Positions 46,175 through 55,143 of a stretch of DNA of 64,000 bases are shown piece by piece. This stretch comes from Bacteroidota bacterium (GTDB lineage: Bacteria > Bacteroidota > Bacteroidia > Chitinophagales > Chitinophagaceae): contig JAFDYJ010000053.1 in NCBI GenBank assembly GCA_018267515.1, forward strand, positions 32,606 through 96,605. The letters are read 5' to 3'. Both the position numbers and the translations under genes were made by a program. The notes below the pieces were generated by a model. It was not told where the DNA came from and ran no database searches. It worked only from the letters and a program-made list of their open reading frames with translations. The stretch's first letter is position 1. Every line of letters starts with the position of its first letter.

Positions 46175-47827
46175 ATGCAACTGCACTTTATTGATTACAG
46201 CATCATCATCCTGTATTTTTTATTTGTTATCGGAGTAGGGTTTTTATTAAAGAAGAAAATAAAGACCGGAAACGATTTCCTGATGAGTAACCGCAGCATT
46301 CCTCTTTGGATCACCAGCCTGGCTTTTATTTCTGCCAATCTCGGAGCACAGGAAGTATTGGGAATGGCTGCCAGTGGTTCAAAATACGGATTATACACAG
46401 CCCACTATTACTGGATTGGAGCTGCCATTGCCATGGTATTTCTGGGCGTATTCATGATGCCTTTTTATTATGGTAGCAAAGCCCGAAGTGTTCCCGAATA
46501 TCTAAAACTCAGATTTGACGAGAAAACCAGGTCCTTCAATGCGTTGAGCTTTGCTGTTATGACAGTATTTTCTTCCGGCATTTCTTTATATGCACTTGCC
46601 ATGCTCATGCAAACCATCTTAGGTTGGGATTTCAGTCTTTCTGTCTGGACTGCCGCCGGAATCGTTTTAATTTATACTTTCCTGGGTGGATTAACCAGCG
46701 CTGTATATAATGAAGTGTTACAATTTTTTTTAATTGTATTAGGAATTGCTCCTTTGGTTTTTATCGGCTTACATAAAGCAGGGGGATGGGAAGGAATCAT
46801 GCATAACGTAGATAATGTAAAATTGCATTTATGGAAGGGTATGGACAATGCTGCAAATAATCCGATGGGAGTTGACGGGTTCAGCCTCATATTTGGATTA
46901 GGTTTCGTATTATCATTTGGCTATTGGTGTACAGATTTCCTGGTTGTACAAAGAGCCATGATTTCCCGGAATCTTAACGATGCCCAACGAACACCTCTTA
47001 TAGCTGCCTTTCCGAAAATTATTATGCCCCTGATTGTAATCCTTCCAGGCATTATCATTTTAGCTTTGCAAAATCAATTTCCCGGATTTGAATTACCCAA
47101 AAATGCAGATGGAGTTACTGATTATAACATGACATTACCAGTCATGCTTTCAAAACTATACCCCAGCGGGATTTTAGGTGTGGGAATAACGGCATTAATT
47201 GCTTCCTTTATGTCCGGCATGGCTGGAAATGTAACCGCATTTAACACCGTCTGGACTTTTGACATCTACCAATCCCATATCAATAAAAATGCTTCCGAAA
47301 AACATTATCTCTATGTCGGGAAAGCCACCACAGTAGTGGGCATTTTATTCTCAATTGCCACCGCCTATTTTGCCAGGCAGTTTAATAATATTATGGATCT
47401 GTTGCAACTGGTTTTCAGTTTTGTAAATGCGCCATTATTTGCCACATTCTTTTTGGGTATGTTCTGGAAACGGACAACAGGTCATGGAGCCTTTTGGGGT
47501 TTACTATCCGGGACATCAGCAGCTGCACTTACGCATGGCCTAACCGTAGCAGAAGGCAAGGGTGGCTGGATCACTAATCTTCATACATTTTATTCCGGCA
47601 CCAGCCAGGCATTTAATATTGCATGGATTGCATTTACAGTTTGTTTCATTGTAACGGTTTTAATAAGCCTGGCAACAAAGCCTGCCCCCAGGGAAAAATT
47701 GATTGGGTTAGTGTACAGCCTTACACCTAAACAAACTGACCCTTCGAAGGCATGGTACAGAAACCCTCTTTGGCTTGGAATCATTGTATTGCTGATCACA
47801 CTGGTATTTAATATTATCTTCTACTAA
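46175..47827 (+). CDS. Sodium/sugar symporter (SSS family)
   Basis: A 550-residue sodium:solute symporter of the SglT branch. Helices 2-3 contain IPLWITSLAFISANLGAQEVLGM, and later YNEVLQFFLIVLG and LVVQRAMISRN are family hallmarks; about 14 helices fit. It should take the monosaccharide, most likely galactose given the neighbours, into the cytoplasm with Na+. It is 22 bases after the GH2-GH53 gene. Confidence 0.9.
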   Translation: MQLHFIDYSIIILYFLFVIGVGFLLKKKIKTGNDFLMSNRSIPLWITSLAFISANLGAQEVLGMAASGSKYGLYTAHYYWIGAAIAMVFLGVFMMPFYYGSKARSVPEYLKLRFDEKTRSFNALSFAVMTVFSSGISLYALAMLMQTILGWDFSLSVWTAAGIVLIYTFLGGLTSAVYNEVLQFFLIVLGIAPLVFIGLHKAGGWEGIMHNVDNVKLHLWKGMDNAANNPMGVDGFSLIFGLGFVLSFGYWCTDFLVVQRAMISRNLNDAQRTPLIAAFPKIIMPLIVILPGIIILALQNQFPGFELPKNADGVTDYNMTLPVMLSKLYPSGILGVGITALIASFMSGMAGNVTAFNTVWTFDIYQSHINKNASEKHYLYVGKATTVVGILFSIATAYFARQFNNIMDLLQLVFSFVNAPLFATFFLGMFWKRTTGHGAFWGLLSGTSAAALTHGLTVAEGKGGWITNLHTFYSGTSQAFNIAWIAFTVCFIVTVLISLATKPAPREKLIGLVYSLTPKQTDPSKAWYRNPLWLGIIVLLITLVFNIIFY

Positions 47828-47837
47828 ACATTTTGCC

Positions 47838-48038
47838 ATGAATAAATTATTTGATTTGCGTTTTGTAATCGGAACTTTTTTCCTGATCGTTGGCCTGCTA
47901 TTACTTCTGTACGGATTTTTCAGCTCTGAAAGTGATCAATCCGTAAATCGCTGGTGCGGAAGTATATTTTCAATTTTTGGTTTTGTGATGTTGCTACTCT
48001 CCTACCAAAAAAAAGCAGATGAAAGTACACCCGATTGA
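47838..48038 (+). CDS. Small two-helix membrane protein
   Basis: A 66-residue protein with two hydrophobic helices (about 8-27 and 40-58) and a charged tail (KKADESTPD). It starts 10 bases after the symporter stop, so it is probably co-expressed. Function unknown; a possible small partner of the symporter. Confidence 0.65.
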   Translation: MNKLFDLRFVIGTFFLIVGLLLLLYGFFSSESDQSVNRWCGSIFSIFGFVMLLLSYQKKADESTPD

Positions 48039-48044
48039 AAGAAA

Positions 48045-48066
48045 AGATAGAAGATATCTACTATCT
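48045..48066. promoter_or_regulatory. 22-bp palindrome upstream of the two-component genes
   Basis: AGATAGAAGAT (48045-48055) and ATCTACTATCT (48056-48066) match at 10 of 11 pairs with no spacer. It lies 59 bases before the response regulator ATG. Candidate operator, possibly for autoregulation, or a hairpin after the small membrane gene. Confidence 0.45.
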
Positions 48067-48125
48067 AATTTGTATCTTTCGGCTCACTCAACTTTCTCTT
48101 AAAAGAAATTTTTAATATTCCGGAG

Positions 48126-48815
48126 ATGGAAAAAATAAGAATTTTATTGGTTGAAGATGAAAGAAAAATTGCAGATGCATTGAAATCCGGTCTCCAGGAG
48201 AATGGTTATGACACCGAAGTAGCTTACGATGGAGATATGGGTTTTCGCATGTTCAAAAACCAGGATTATGATCTTATTATACTTGATATAAACCTTCCGG
48301 TCATAAATGGCTATGAGCTGTGTAGAATGATAAGAAGAAAAAATGACAATATTCTTGTATTGATGCTCACAGCCATGAGTTCAGTGGGTGATAAATTAGA
48401 AGGCTTCAATACAGGCGCCGATGATTACCTTGTTAAGCCTTTTGAATTTAAAGAATTGCTCGCCAGGATCAGAGCTCTGCTGAAAAGGAAATCACTTGTT
48501 GCACCTACCGGAAATAAATTAACAATTGCAGACCTGGAAATGAACCTGGACAGCAAAGAAGTCATTCGGAACGGGAAAGTAATCAAGTTAACCGCCAAAG
48601 AGTTCCAATTACTGGAATATTTTTTACGAAACCATAACCGGGTTTTATCAAGGGCTGATATTGCATTACAGGTTTGGGGTCTTGATTTTGACAGTAAAAC
48701 GAATGTGATAGATGTCTATGTGAATTATTTACGGAATAAAATAGATAAAAACTTTCCGGAGAAACTCCTTCATACCATGGTGGGTATGGGGTATGTACTG
48801 AAAGTGGAGAACTAA
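48126..48815 (+). CDS. OmpR/PhoB family response regulator
   Basis: A 229-residue response regulator. The receiver domain (1-120) has the acidic pair Glu10-Asp11, the phosphoacceptor Asp54 (in LIILDINLP), Thr82 and Lys104 (in DDYLVKPF). The C-terminal winged helix (130-227) is of the OmpR type (LTAKEFQLLEYFLRN, then TNVIDVYVNYLRNKID). Its stop overlaps the kinase start by one base, so the two are co-translated. Confidence 0.95.
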   Translation: MEKIRILLVEDERKIADALKSGLQENGYDTEVAYDGDMGFRMFKNQDYDLIILDINLPVINGYELCRMIRRKNDNILVLMLTAMSSVGDKLEGFNTGADDYLVKPFEFKELLARIRALLKRKSLVAPTGNKLTIADLEMNLDSKEVIRNGKVIKLTAKEFQLLEYFLRNHNRVLSRADIALQVWGLDFDSKTNVIDVYVNYLRNKIDKNFPEKLLHTMVGMGYVLKVEN

Positions 48816-50194
48816 TGTCCATCCGTTTAAAAATAGCTTTGTGGTTTACCGTTTTAGTAAGCATTCTTCTTTTCACTTCTTTCTGGGTTATCAATGAATG
48901 GTTATATAGTAAAAACAAATTCCAGTTTCAGCAACGGGTCAAAAACCGCACTATTGCTACTGCAAGGCTGTGGGTGTCTTCAGATACCCTGATCCAGGGA
49001 GTGATGACCAAACTTGACTCCGGGGCAGTAGCCTCCCTGAAAAAAAAATACGTAGCCATTTATAATGATAGCGGGAAAATTCAATACAGTTTTTCTGATA
49101 ATCCTTCCGATACCATAACACCTGCCGGTTCCATTTTTTTAAAAGCAAAAGACAAAGATGAAATCTTTTTTCCTGCCGGAGAGAGAGTGGGATACCTCGC
49201 AAGGTACATTAACAAAGACCATAGTTTTTTTGTACTGACTGTTGCCTTTGACGAGTACCATGAAAATGTAGCGCAAAATCTGAAGACAATTTTATGGATC
49301 ATTGCAGCAGCAGGGTTTTTTTTAGCTTTTTTATCAGGTTGGTTTTTTTCCGGTCTTATTCTCAGGCCTATCAACAGGATAGTTGAAGAAGTTAATCAGT
49401 ATTCCTCAACCCATCTTTCCAACAGGATCAGCACCGGGAAAACAAAAGATGAACTTAATGCCCTGGCGGAAACATTCAACAAGCTACTGGAAAGGCTTGA
49501 AGAATCTTTTTTAATTCAACGCAGGTTTATCTCAAATGCCTCGCATGAATTATCCACTCCGCTCACTTCTATGAGCAGCCAGATAGATGTCGGATTGCAA
49601 CAAAAAAGAAACAGCGAAGAATATGAGAATATTTTAAAATCGGTATCTGATGAAGTACACGTAATGCAGGAGTTAACAAAGAGTCTCTTAGTTATTGCCC
49701 GGACCGGAAGTGAAGGCGCAATTGAGTTATCAGATGTACGGATAGATGAAGTGTTGATGAAAGCTGTTGCCAATGTCAAAAAGGCTTTTCCGGATTATAT
49801 TATGAATGTTCGTTTTGCAGATTTTCCGGAAGACGAAAATGAGTGTATTGTTCATGGAAATACCGATTTACTTTATACTGCATTTAAAAATATAGTTGAA
49901 AACGGCTGCAAATATTCAGAAGATAAAAAAATTGATATTGAACTTAGTTTCACCGGGAAAAAGATAGTCCTGGATTTTGTTAACTCCGGCGATGCAGTGG
50001 CGGAAGAAGAAATTGAAAAAATATTCCAACCTTTTTTCCGTGGAAACAGCGCCACGGGCAAACCGGGATTTGGATTGGGGCTTGCATTAACAAAGCGAAT
50101 TATTCATCTTCATAATGGGGTATTAAAAGCATCAAGTGATCCTTTACAGGGAACCCGTTTCCACATCGAACTTTTCTCCCGGGCATTTTTATAA
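48815..50194 (+). CDS. Sensor histidine kinase
   Basis: A 459-residue membrane kinase. Helices at about 8-28 and 152-178 bracket a sensor region of about 120 residues. A HAMP domain follows (about 180-230), then HisKA with His244 (in FISNASHELSTPLTS) and the ATP-binding domain with the N box NIVENGCKYS and the G2 box GFGLGLALTK. The layout is that of CusS/envelope-stress kinases, but the signal is unknown. It pairs with the regulator directly upstream. Confidence 0.94.
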   Translation: MSIRLKIALWFTVLVSILLFTSFWVINEWLYSKNKFQFQQRVKNRTIATARLWVSSDTLIQGVMTKLDSGAVASLKKKYVAIYNDSGKIQYSFSDNPSDTITPAGSIFLKAKDKDEIFFPAGERVGYLARYINKDHSFFVLTVAFDEYHENVAQNLKTILWIIAAAGFFLAFLSGWFFSGLILRPINRIVEEVNQYSSTHLSNRISTGKTKDELNALAETFNKLLERLEESFLIQRRFISNASHELSTPLTSMSSQIDVGLQQKRNSEEYENILKSVSDEVHVMQELTKSLLVIARTGSEGAIELSDVRIDEVLMKAVANVKKAFPDYIMNVRFADFPEDENECIVHGNTDLLYTAFKNIVENGCKYSEDKKIDIELSFTGKKIVLDFVNSGDAVAEEEIEKIFQPFFRGNSATGKPGFGLGLALTKRIIHLHNGVLKASSDPLQGTRFHIELFSRAFL

Positions 50195-50268
50195 TTCTAA
50201 TAACCTTCTAATCTGCGATTACTTATATCTTAATCGCAGGGCGTTAAATTGCAATTCAAGGTGGTGAT

Positions 50269-51123
50269 ATGCATAAGCTTTTTAACAACATACTGATCCC
50301 CTTTAATTTTTCTGCTGCAAGCGAAAGAACAGTTGAAAAAGCCATTGCCCTTGCCAACACATTTCAATGTAATATTCACCTGCTGTACACAGACTCTTCC
50401 TTATTCCCTAAGCAGGCAATTAAAAAACTATTCGGACTTAACTCTTCTTCACTAAAAAGTGGTAATACAAAACGGGCTAATAAATTAAAAATTCTTGCTC
50501 AAAAATATCAGGATCAACTTTCTGATGGTTTAAAAGTTTTTAGCTCATTTGAAAAGGGAAATAGAAATGACATAGCTGTCAATTATATTTTACATCATAA
50601 AATCGATGTCGTGCTGGCCACTGTATTTACCCGGAAAATGAAAAGGAATAAGTTGCGACTGGATGTAAACCGGATTGCCGGGAAAACTGCTGCTGCCGTA
50701 ATAACCGTACCTGAAGAACGTCGTATAAGTCATTTATATTCTATTGTAATTCCGGTAACTGATTTTATCCCATTAAGAAAGCTAATGTATGGAATCTACC
50801 TTGCCCGGTTTTATAAAACAACCATTCATTTGCTGGGTATTACCCATAAGCAGGATCAGGATTACTCACAACGTGTCGGGAAATACCTGCATCGTTCCTA
50901 CCAGCTTATCCGCGATAATTGTGACGTTCCCATTGAAATGACTCGACGGGATGGCTACAATGTTGCAGAAGCAGTAAAAGATTATACAATTGATAATGAT
51001 ACTGATCTTGTAATTGTTAATCCCGGAAGGCAGAGTCGTTTCAAAAGATTCTCGCTGGACCGCATTACAGGAATTTTACAAAAAAATATTTATCCGCCTG
51101 TACTTACAATCGGGACATCCTAA
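50269..51123 (+). CDS. Universal stress protein, two UspA-like halves
   Basis: A 284-residue cytosolic protein with two UspA-like halves (about 5-145 and 150-282). The first begins NNILIPFNFSAASERTVEKAIALA and the second contains IVIPVTDFIPLRKLMYGIYLA. The second half ends DLVIVNPGRQSRF, which resembles but does not exactly match the UspA G-x2-G-x9-G(S/T) ATP motif. Usp proteins bind ATP or scaffold stress responses. It stands after the two-component genes with a 74-base gap. Confidence 0.75.
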   Translation: MHKLFNNILIPFNFSAASERTVEKAIALANTFQCNIHLLYTDSSLFPKQAIKKLFGLNSSSLKSGNTKRANKLKILAQKYQDQLSDGLKVFSSFEKGNRNDIAVNYILHHKIDVVLATVFTRKMKRNKLRLDVNRIAGKTAAAVITVPEERRISHLYSIVIPVTDFIPLRKLMYGIYLARFYKTTIHLLGITHKQDQDYSQRVGKYLHRSYQLIRDNCDVPIEMTRRDGYNVAEAVKDYTIDNDTDLVIVNPGRQSRFKRFSLDRITGILQKNIYPPVLTIGTS

Positions 51124-51279
51124 AATAAATAAGAATCATGAAATATAGTTACATTTTCCCAGGGTATAATTTTTTGAATCTATATAAATATGAAAAGAAG
51201 AACAGTTAACAATTATTAGGTCGTAAAAAATGGACTATAGATTTTAAAGTTTTTCTCATAGTTTAAGTGATAAGAAAGA

Positions 51280-51306
51280 AAAGGGCGCCTTTCCAGGTGC
51301 CCTTTG
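51280..51306 (+). terminator. Hairpin after the universal stress protein gene
   Basis: AAAGGGCGCCT and AGGTGCCCTTT form an 11-bp stem with one wobble pair around TTCC, followed by a short T-rich stretch. It lies about 157 bases after the Usp stop and 83 before the trehalose-phosphatase gene. Confidence 0.65.
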
Positions 51307-51388
51307 GATTATTTATCTGAAGAAGATATTTTGAAAAAATAGTTTTAAATTCCATTTGTATCAACGGTTGTAATTTCGAAACAATTCA

Positions 51389-52180
51389 ATGAGTCAATCA
51401 GTATTGCTTATGTTAGACTGGAATTATTACAAAGAAGTTTCCGAGCAGGTATTAAAATCAGATAAAAGGCTGCTTTTTTTTGACTATGACGGTACTCTTA
51501 TGCCTTTAGTTAAATTTCCTTCGCTGTCGGCTCCCAATGAAGACGTAATCCGGGTTTTATCCCGGTTGACATCCGACAAAAAAAATAATGTGGTTATCAT
51601 CAGCGGCAGGGATAGCAATACAATTGGCAAATGGCTGGGAAACTTAAACCTGATTGTAGTTGCGGAGCATGGGGCACTGATCAAATACCCCGGGCAAAAA
51701 TGGGAGAAGCTGGTGGTTGAGAATGAGGAATGGAAGAAAGATATTCTTTCCGTAATGGAAACTATTTCTCAGAAATGCCAGGGTTCTTTTATTGAAGAGA
51801 AATCCTTTACACTTGCCTGGCATTATCGGAATGCAGGGGTTGAAGAGGGAAATTTTTATTCCCGGAAATTATTTCACGCCCTCTCCGATATGGTCCGGGA
51901 TACAGCATTGCAGGTATTAGAAGGCAACAAGATTATCGAAGTAAGATTTACGAATGTCAACAAAGGCGTAATAGCAAAAAAGATAGAAAATGAAATTAAA
52001 CCGGATTTTGTGATGGCTATTGGTGATGACCGGACAGATGAAGATATGTTCACAGCACTGGGATCAGATTCTGTCACCATAAAAATCGGTCCTGGAAAAA
52101 CAGCTGCAGCATTTAAGCTGTCTGATCAGGAAGATGTAATCAAGCTGTTAAAAAACTTATTTCTAAAAAATGAAAATTAA
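51389..52180 (+). CDS. otsB: Trehalose-6-phosphate phosphatase
   Basis: A 263-residue HAD-superfamily phosphatase. The first motif is FFDYDGTLMPL with the nucleophile Asp32 and acid Asp34; motif II is VVIISGRD; the metal-binding motif IV is AIGDDRTDEDMF. It should release trehalose from trehalose-6-phosphate. The partner synthase OtsA is not in the window. The GH15 gene follows after 6 bases. Confidence 0.88.
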   Translation: MSQSVLLMLDWNYYKEVSEQVLKSDKRLLFFDYDGTLMPLVKFPSLSAPNEDVIRVLSRLTSDKKNNVVIISGRDSNTIGKWLGNLNLIVVAEHGALIKYPGQKWEKLVVENEEWKKDILSVMETISQKCQGSFIEEKSFTLAWHYRNAGVEEGNFYSRKLFHALSDMVRDTALQVLEGNKIIEVRFTNVNKGVIAKKIENEIKPDFVMAIGDDRTDEDMFTALGSDSVTIKIGPGKTAAAFKLSDQEDVIKLLKNLFLKNEN

Positions 52181-52186
52181 TACCGG

Positions 52187-53968
52187 ATGGCACACAAATA
52201 TAACTTAGGGATTATCGGCAATTGTTCCTACCTGGCGTACATTGATACAGATGCTAATGTACAATGGATGTGTATGCCGGGCTTTGATAACAGCTTCTTA
52301 TTTGGAGGATTAATTGCAAAAGAGAAGGGAGGCTGCTTCAGAATTAACCCTTCGCATGAGTACAAGAGCTCTCAATATTATTTACCCAATACAAATATTC
52401 TTTGCACTGAATTTGAATCCGGAGAAGGGAGATTCAGAGTAATAGATCTGGCTCCCCGCTTTTTCCAATATGAAAGATATTTCCGGCCTCTGATGTTAAT
52501 CCGGAAAATAGAATGGCTAAGCGGCGCTCCGCATATAAAAGTGGAATGTGAGCCCCGTGGAGACTACGGTACTATAATTCCCGAACAGTATTCAGCCAGT
52601 AATCATATCCGGTATATGAATATCGGCGGTCCGGTAAGGTTGACCACTGATATTCCGCTTGTATATATTACTGAGAAAAAAAGTTTCTTATTGAATAAAA
52701 ATTATTATCTCGTTCTTACTTATGGTGAACCATTAGAAGCTCCTCTTGCGGATACGGCAGAAAGATTCCTGTCACTGACACAGAACTATTGGCAGAAATG
52801 GATTAAGAGCAGTTACCTCCCGGATATATTCCAGGAACAAGTGGTACGTTCAGCACTGACGTTAAAGCTGCACCAATATGAAGATACCGGTGGTTTCATT
52901 GCTGCCGGCACAACAAGCCTGCCCGAGTCACCGGGCAGTGGCAGAAACTGGGATTATCGTTTTTGCTGGTTGCGGGATTCGTATTATACGCTACAGGCAT
53001 TTAACATGATTGGCCACTTTGACGAACTTGAGAAATATTTCGAATTCATTCAGAATATACTGAGTCGTGATTCCGGGAAAATTCAGCCGCTGTATTCCAT
53101 CACAGGCGAAAACAACCTGGAAGAGAAAATTTTACCGCTCAGTGGGTACCTTAACAATACTCCTGTCCGGATCGGCAATGCAGCCTACCATCAATTACAA
53201 AATGACGTTTATGGCCAGGTTTTACTTACCATGCTTCCGCTCATCTTTGACAAACGGCTGATCATTTACGATAAAACACAAAGAGATTATAAATCTATTA
53301 TAAGCCGCCTGCTTGAGCTCATAGAAAATACACTGGAACAACCTGATGCCGGCATTTGGGAATTCCGGAATACACAACAACAGAATTGCTATACCTTGTT
53401 GTTTCACTGGGCAGGTGCACAGGCTGCAAAAAAATTTGCTGCCACGATTCAGGAAAATAGTATGATTCAAAAGGCTGACACCATTATTAAAAAAGCTGCA
53501 TCAATGTTGGAACAATGTTACGATCCCGTTGATAAAGTCTATACCCAGGCGATCGGTTCCACAAATATTGATGCCAGTACTTTGAAATTATTGACTATGC
53601 AATATCTGCACCCGGAAGATCCAAAAGCGAAATTTCACCTCGAGGCTATTGAAAGAAAGTTAAAGTCTTCCAACGGGTTACTATACCGCTATCGGCATGC
53701 GGATGATTTTGGGAATCCGTCATCCACCTTCCTGATTTGTTCATTCTGGTATGCTGAAGCCCTTACCTATATGGGAAAATTGGATGAAGCCTGCCAAACA
53801 GTAGAAACAATTTTAAAATATAGTAATCACCTGGGATTGTTAAGCGAGGATGTTAGTGAAGATGGTTCGCAATGGGGCAACTTCCCCCAAACCTACAGCC
53901 ATGTAGGAATGATCAATATTGCATTCCGCATTTCCAGAAAATTAAATAAACCGGATTTTATGCTTTGA
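52187..53968 (+). CDS. GH15 glucoamylase/trehalase-like hydrolase
   Basis: A 593-residue cytosolic GH15 protein with no signal peptide. Landmarks are the N-terminal GIIGNCSYLAYIDTDANVQWMCMP, the catalytic-domain start GFIAAGTTSLPESPG, RNWDYRFCWLRDSYYTLQAF, and SEDVSEDGSQWGNFPQTYSH near the end, which should carry the second catalytic acid. GH15 enzymes hydrolyse maltodextrins or, in some lineages, trehalose. The joint operon with otsB favours trehalose or glycogen turnover. Its stop abuts that of the convergent Usp gene (TGATCA). Confidence 0.88.
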   Translation: MAHKYNLGIIGNCSYLAYIDTDANVQWMCMPGFDNSFLFGGLIAKEKGGCFRINPSHEYKSSQYYLPNTNILCTEFESGEGRFRVIDLAPRFFQYERYFRPLMLIRKIEWLSGAPHIKVECEPRGDYGTIIPEQYSASNHIRYMNIGGPVRLTTDIPLVYITEKKSFLLNKNYYLVLTYGEPLEAPLADTAERFLSLTQNYWQKWIKSSYLPDIFQEQVVRSALTLKLHQYEDTGGFIAAGTTSLPESPGSGRNWDYRFCWLRDSYYTLQAFNMIGHFDELEKYFEFIQNILSRDSGKIQPLYSITGENNLEEKILPLSGYLNNTPVRIGNAAYHQLQNDVYGQVLLTMLPLIFDKRLIIYDKTQRDYKSIISRLLELIENTLEQPDAGIWEFRNTQQQNCYTLLFHWAGAQAAKKFAATIQENSMIQKADTIIKKAASMLEQCYDPVDKVYTQAIGSTNIDASTLKLLTMQYLHPEDPKAKFHLEAIERKLKSSNGLLYRYRHADDFGNPSSTFLICSFWYAEALTYMGKLDEACQTVETILKYSNHLGLLSEDVSEDGSQWGNFPQTYSHVGMINIAFRISRKLNKPDFML

Positions 53969-54796
53969 TCAATTATGAGCAATGAATAAGGGAAAATGAT
54001 GCTCCTCTATCGCTTTTGTAACAAAACTCTTTTTGAAAAATTCAGAAAACGCAGAACGGCTGAATGCACCACTGACTACTATTGCGCTCTTGTTTTCCAT
54101 CAACCATGAAATAAAATATTTTTGTGGATCTGCTTTTAAATGAATCATAGTAAGGTCATTGAAATGACGTGACACCAATTCCCCAATACTAACTTCTTCC
54201 GGTAATCTTGCCTCCCCTTTCTTATTAATATGAATCATCACTGTTCTATTATCGGCAAACTCCGGAAAAAGATAAGCAAACTGTTTAATTGCAAAAACAG
54301 AAGCAGCAGTTCCATCATAAGTCAGGATATTACTTTCCGGGAATTCAAACTTCTCCGGAACTACTAAAACCGGGCACTCGACACCCCGAAGTGCTTCTTT
54401 CAGATAATCATTGGGCTTTTCAATACCCAGGTTTTCATAAAAAGTCTCGCCTCCTAACAGCAGCACATCGGCAAACCGGCTTTCTGTTTTCAATTCAGGT
54501 AATGCAAAATCAAAATATTCATTATGCACTCTGAATTCGATTTCATTTTTAACACAAAAAGTTTCAAAACGCTCTATGTTCTTTTTCACGATTTCCGAGT
54601 TATCATCCTCTACCACAGGGACAAATAAGGGCCTGTCCACACCTCCCGAAGAATAGTTCCATAGATTAGCATAGTCTGCCTGGGGTAAGAATGAACCAAT
54701 AAGCAGAATAGGTCTTTTTTCATTTAGCTTTTTAGCAAATTCGCAGGCACCTTCTGAATAATGAATGCCGTCAAAAGCCAGGAGTATCTTTTTCAT
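53969..54796 (-). CDS. Universal stress protein
   Basis: A 275-residue Usp-family protein beginning KKILLAFDGIHYSEGACEFAKK with a first UspA half to about 150 and a second from about 155 (ILTYDGTAASVFAIKQFAYL) onward. The last part, SAIVVSGAFSRSAFSEFFKKS, resembles the ATP-binding loop of UspA. It is convergent with the GH15 gene; the two stops touch. Confidence 0.85.
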   Translation of the reverse strand: MKKILLAFDGIHYSEGACEFAKKLNEKRPILLIGSFLPQADYANLWNYSSGGVDRPLFVPVVEDDNSEIVKKNIERFETFCVKNEIEFRVHNEYFDFALPELKTESRFADVLLLGGETFYENLGIEKPNDYLKEALRGVECPVLVVPEKFEFPESNILTYDGTAASVFAIKQFAYLFPEFADNRTVMIHINKKGEARLPEEVSIGELVSRHFNDLTMIHLKADPQKYFISWLMENKSAIVVSGAFSRSAFSEFFKKSFVTKAIEEHHFPLFIAHN

Positions 54797-55143
54797 AACT
54801 CATTTTTATAATACTAAACTATTTTGAACTCCTGCCGGCTTCAATGACAGCTGGCAGTTACAAGGCTGATCCTGATCAAAGCCTTTCGGAGTTTTGAAAC
54901 AACATATTCCGGGAAAAGATATAAATTACAAAAAATAAGTTTACAGAATAATTGTTGAAAATCAGGTAACCGGTTGATATAAATCGCAAAGAAGCAAAAA
55001 ACAATTTCCCAAGTTTGAAAAGGATATTGACATTTGTAAAGTTCACAATCTTAAATTGTTGTAAATAAAATCCGGAAAACTCAAGTTGAAGGACGGAAAT
55101 GCCTCTCATTTTTTAATTAAACTATTAAAAATCAACTTTTTCA
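54797..55143. other. Intergenic region, two divergent promoters
   Basis: About 350 bases between the divergent Usp and REC-Crp genes. It must hold both promoters. I saw only a weak TTGAA-N11-TTCAA repeat at 54824-54844 and no gene or tRNA. Confidence 0.5.

Noticed and set aside
54824..54844. TTGAA-N11-TTCAA inverted repeat as an Fnr/Crp-type box
   Set aside because: The spacing is far from the 4-6 bases of such boxes and the half-sites are only 5 bases.
54876..55109. Minus-strand 77-codon open frame between Usp and the REC-Crp gene
   Set aside because: It lies in the divergent promoter region, is rich in Phe/Asn as expected of AT-rich non-coding DNA, and has no family pattern.
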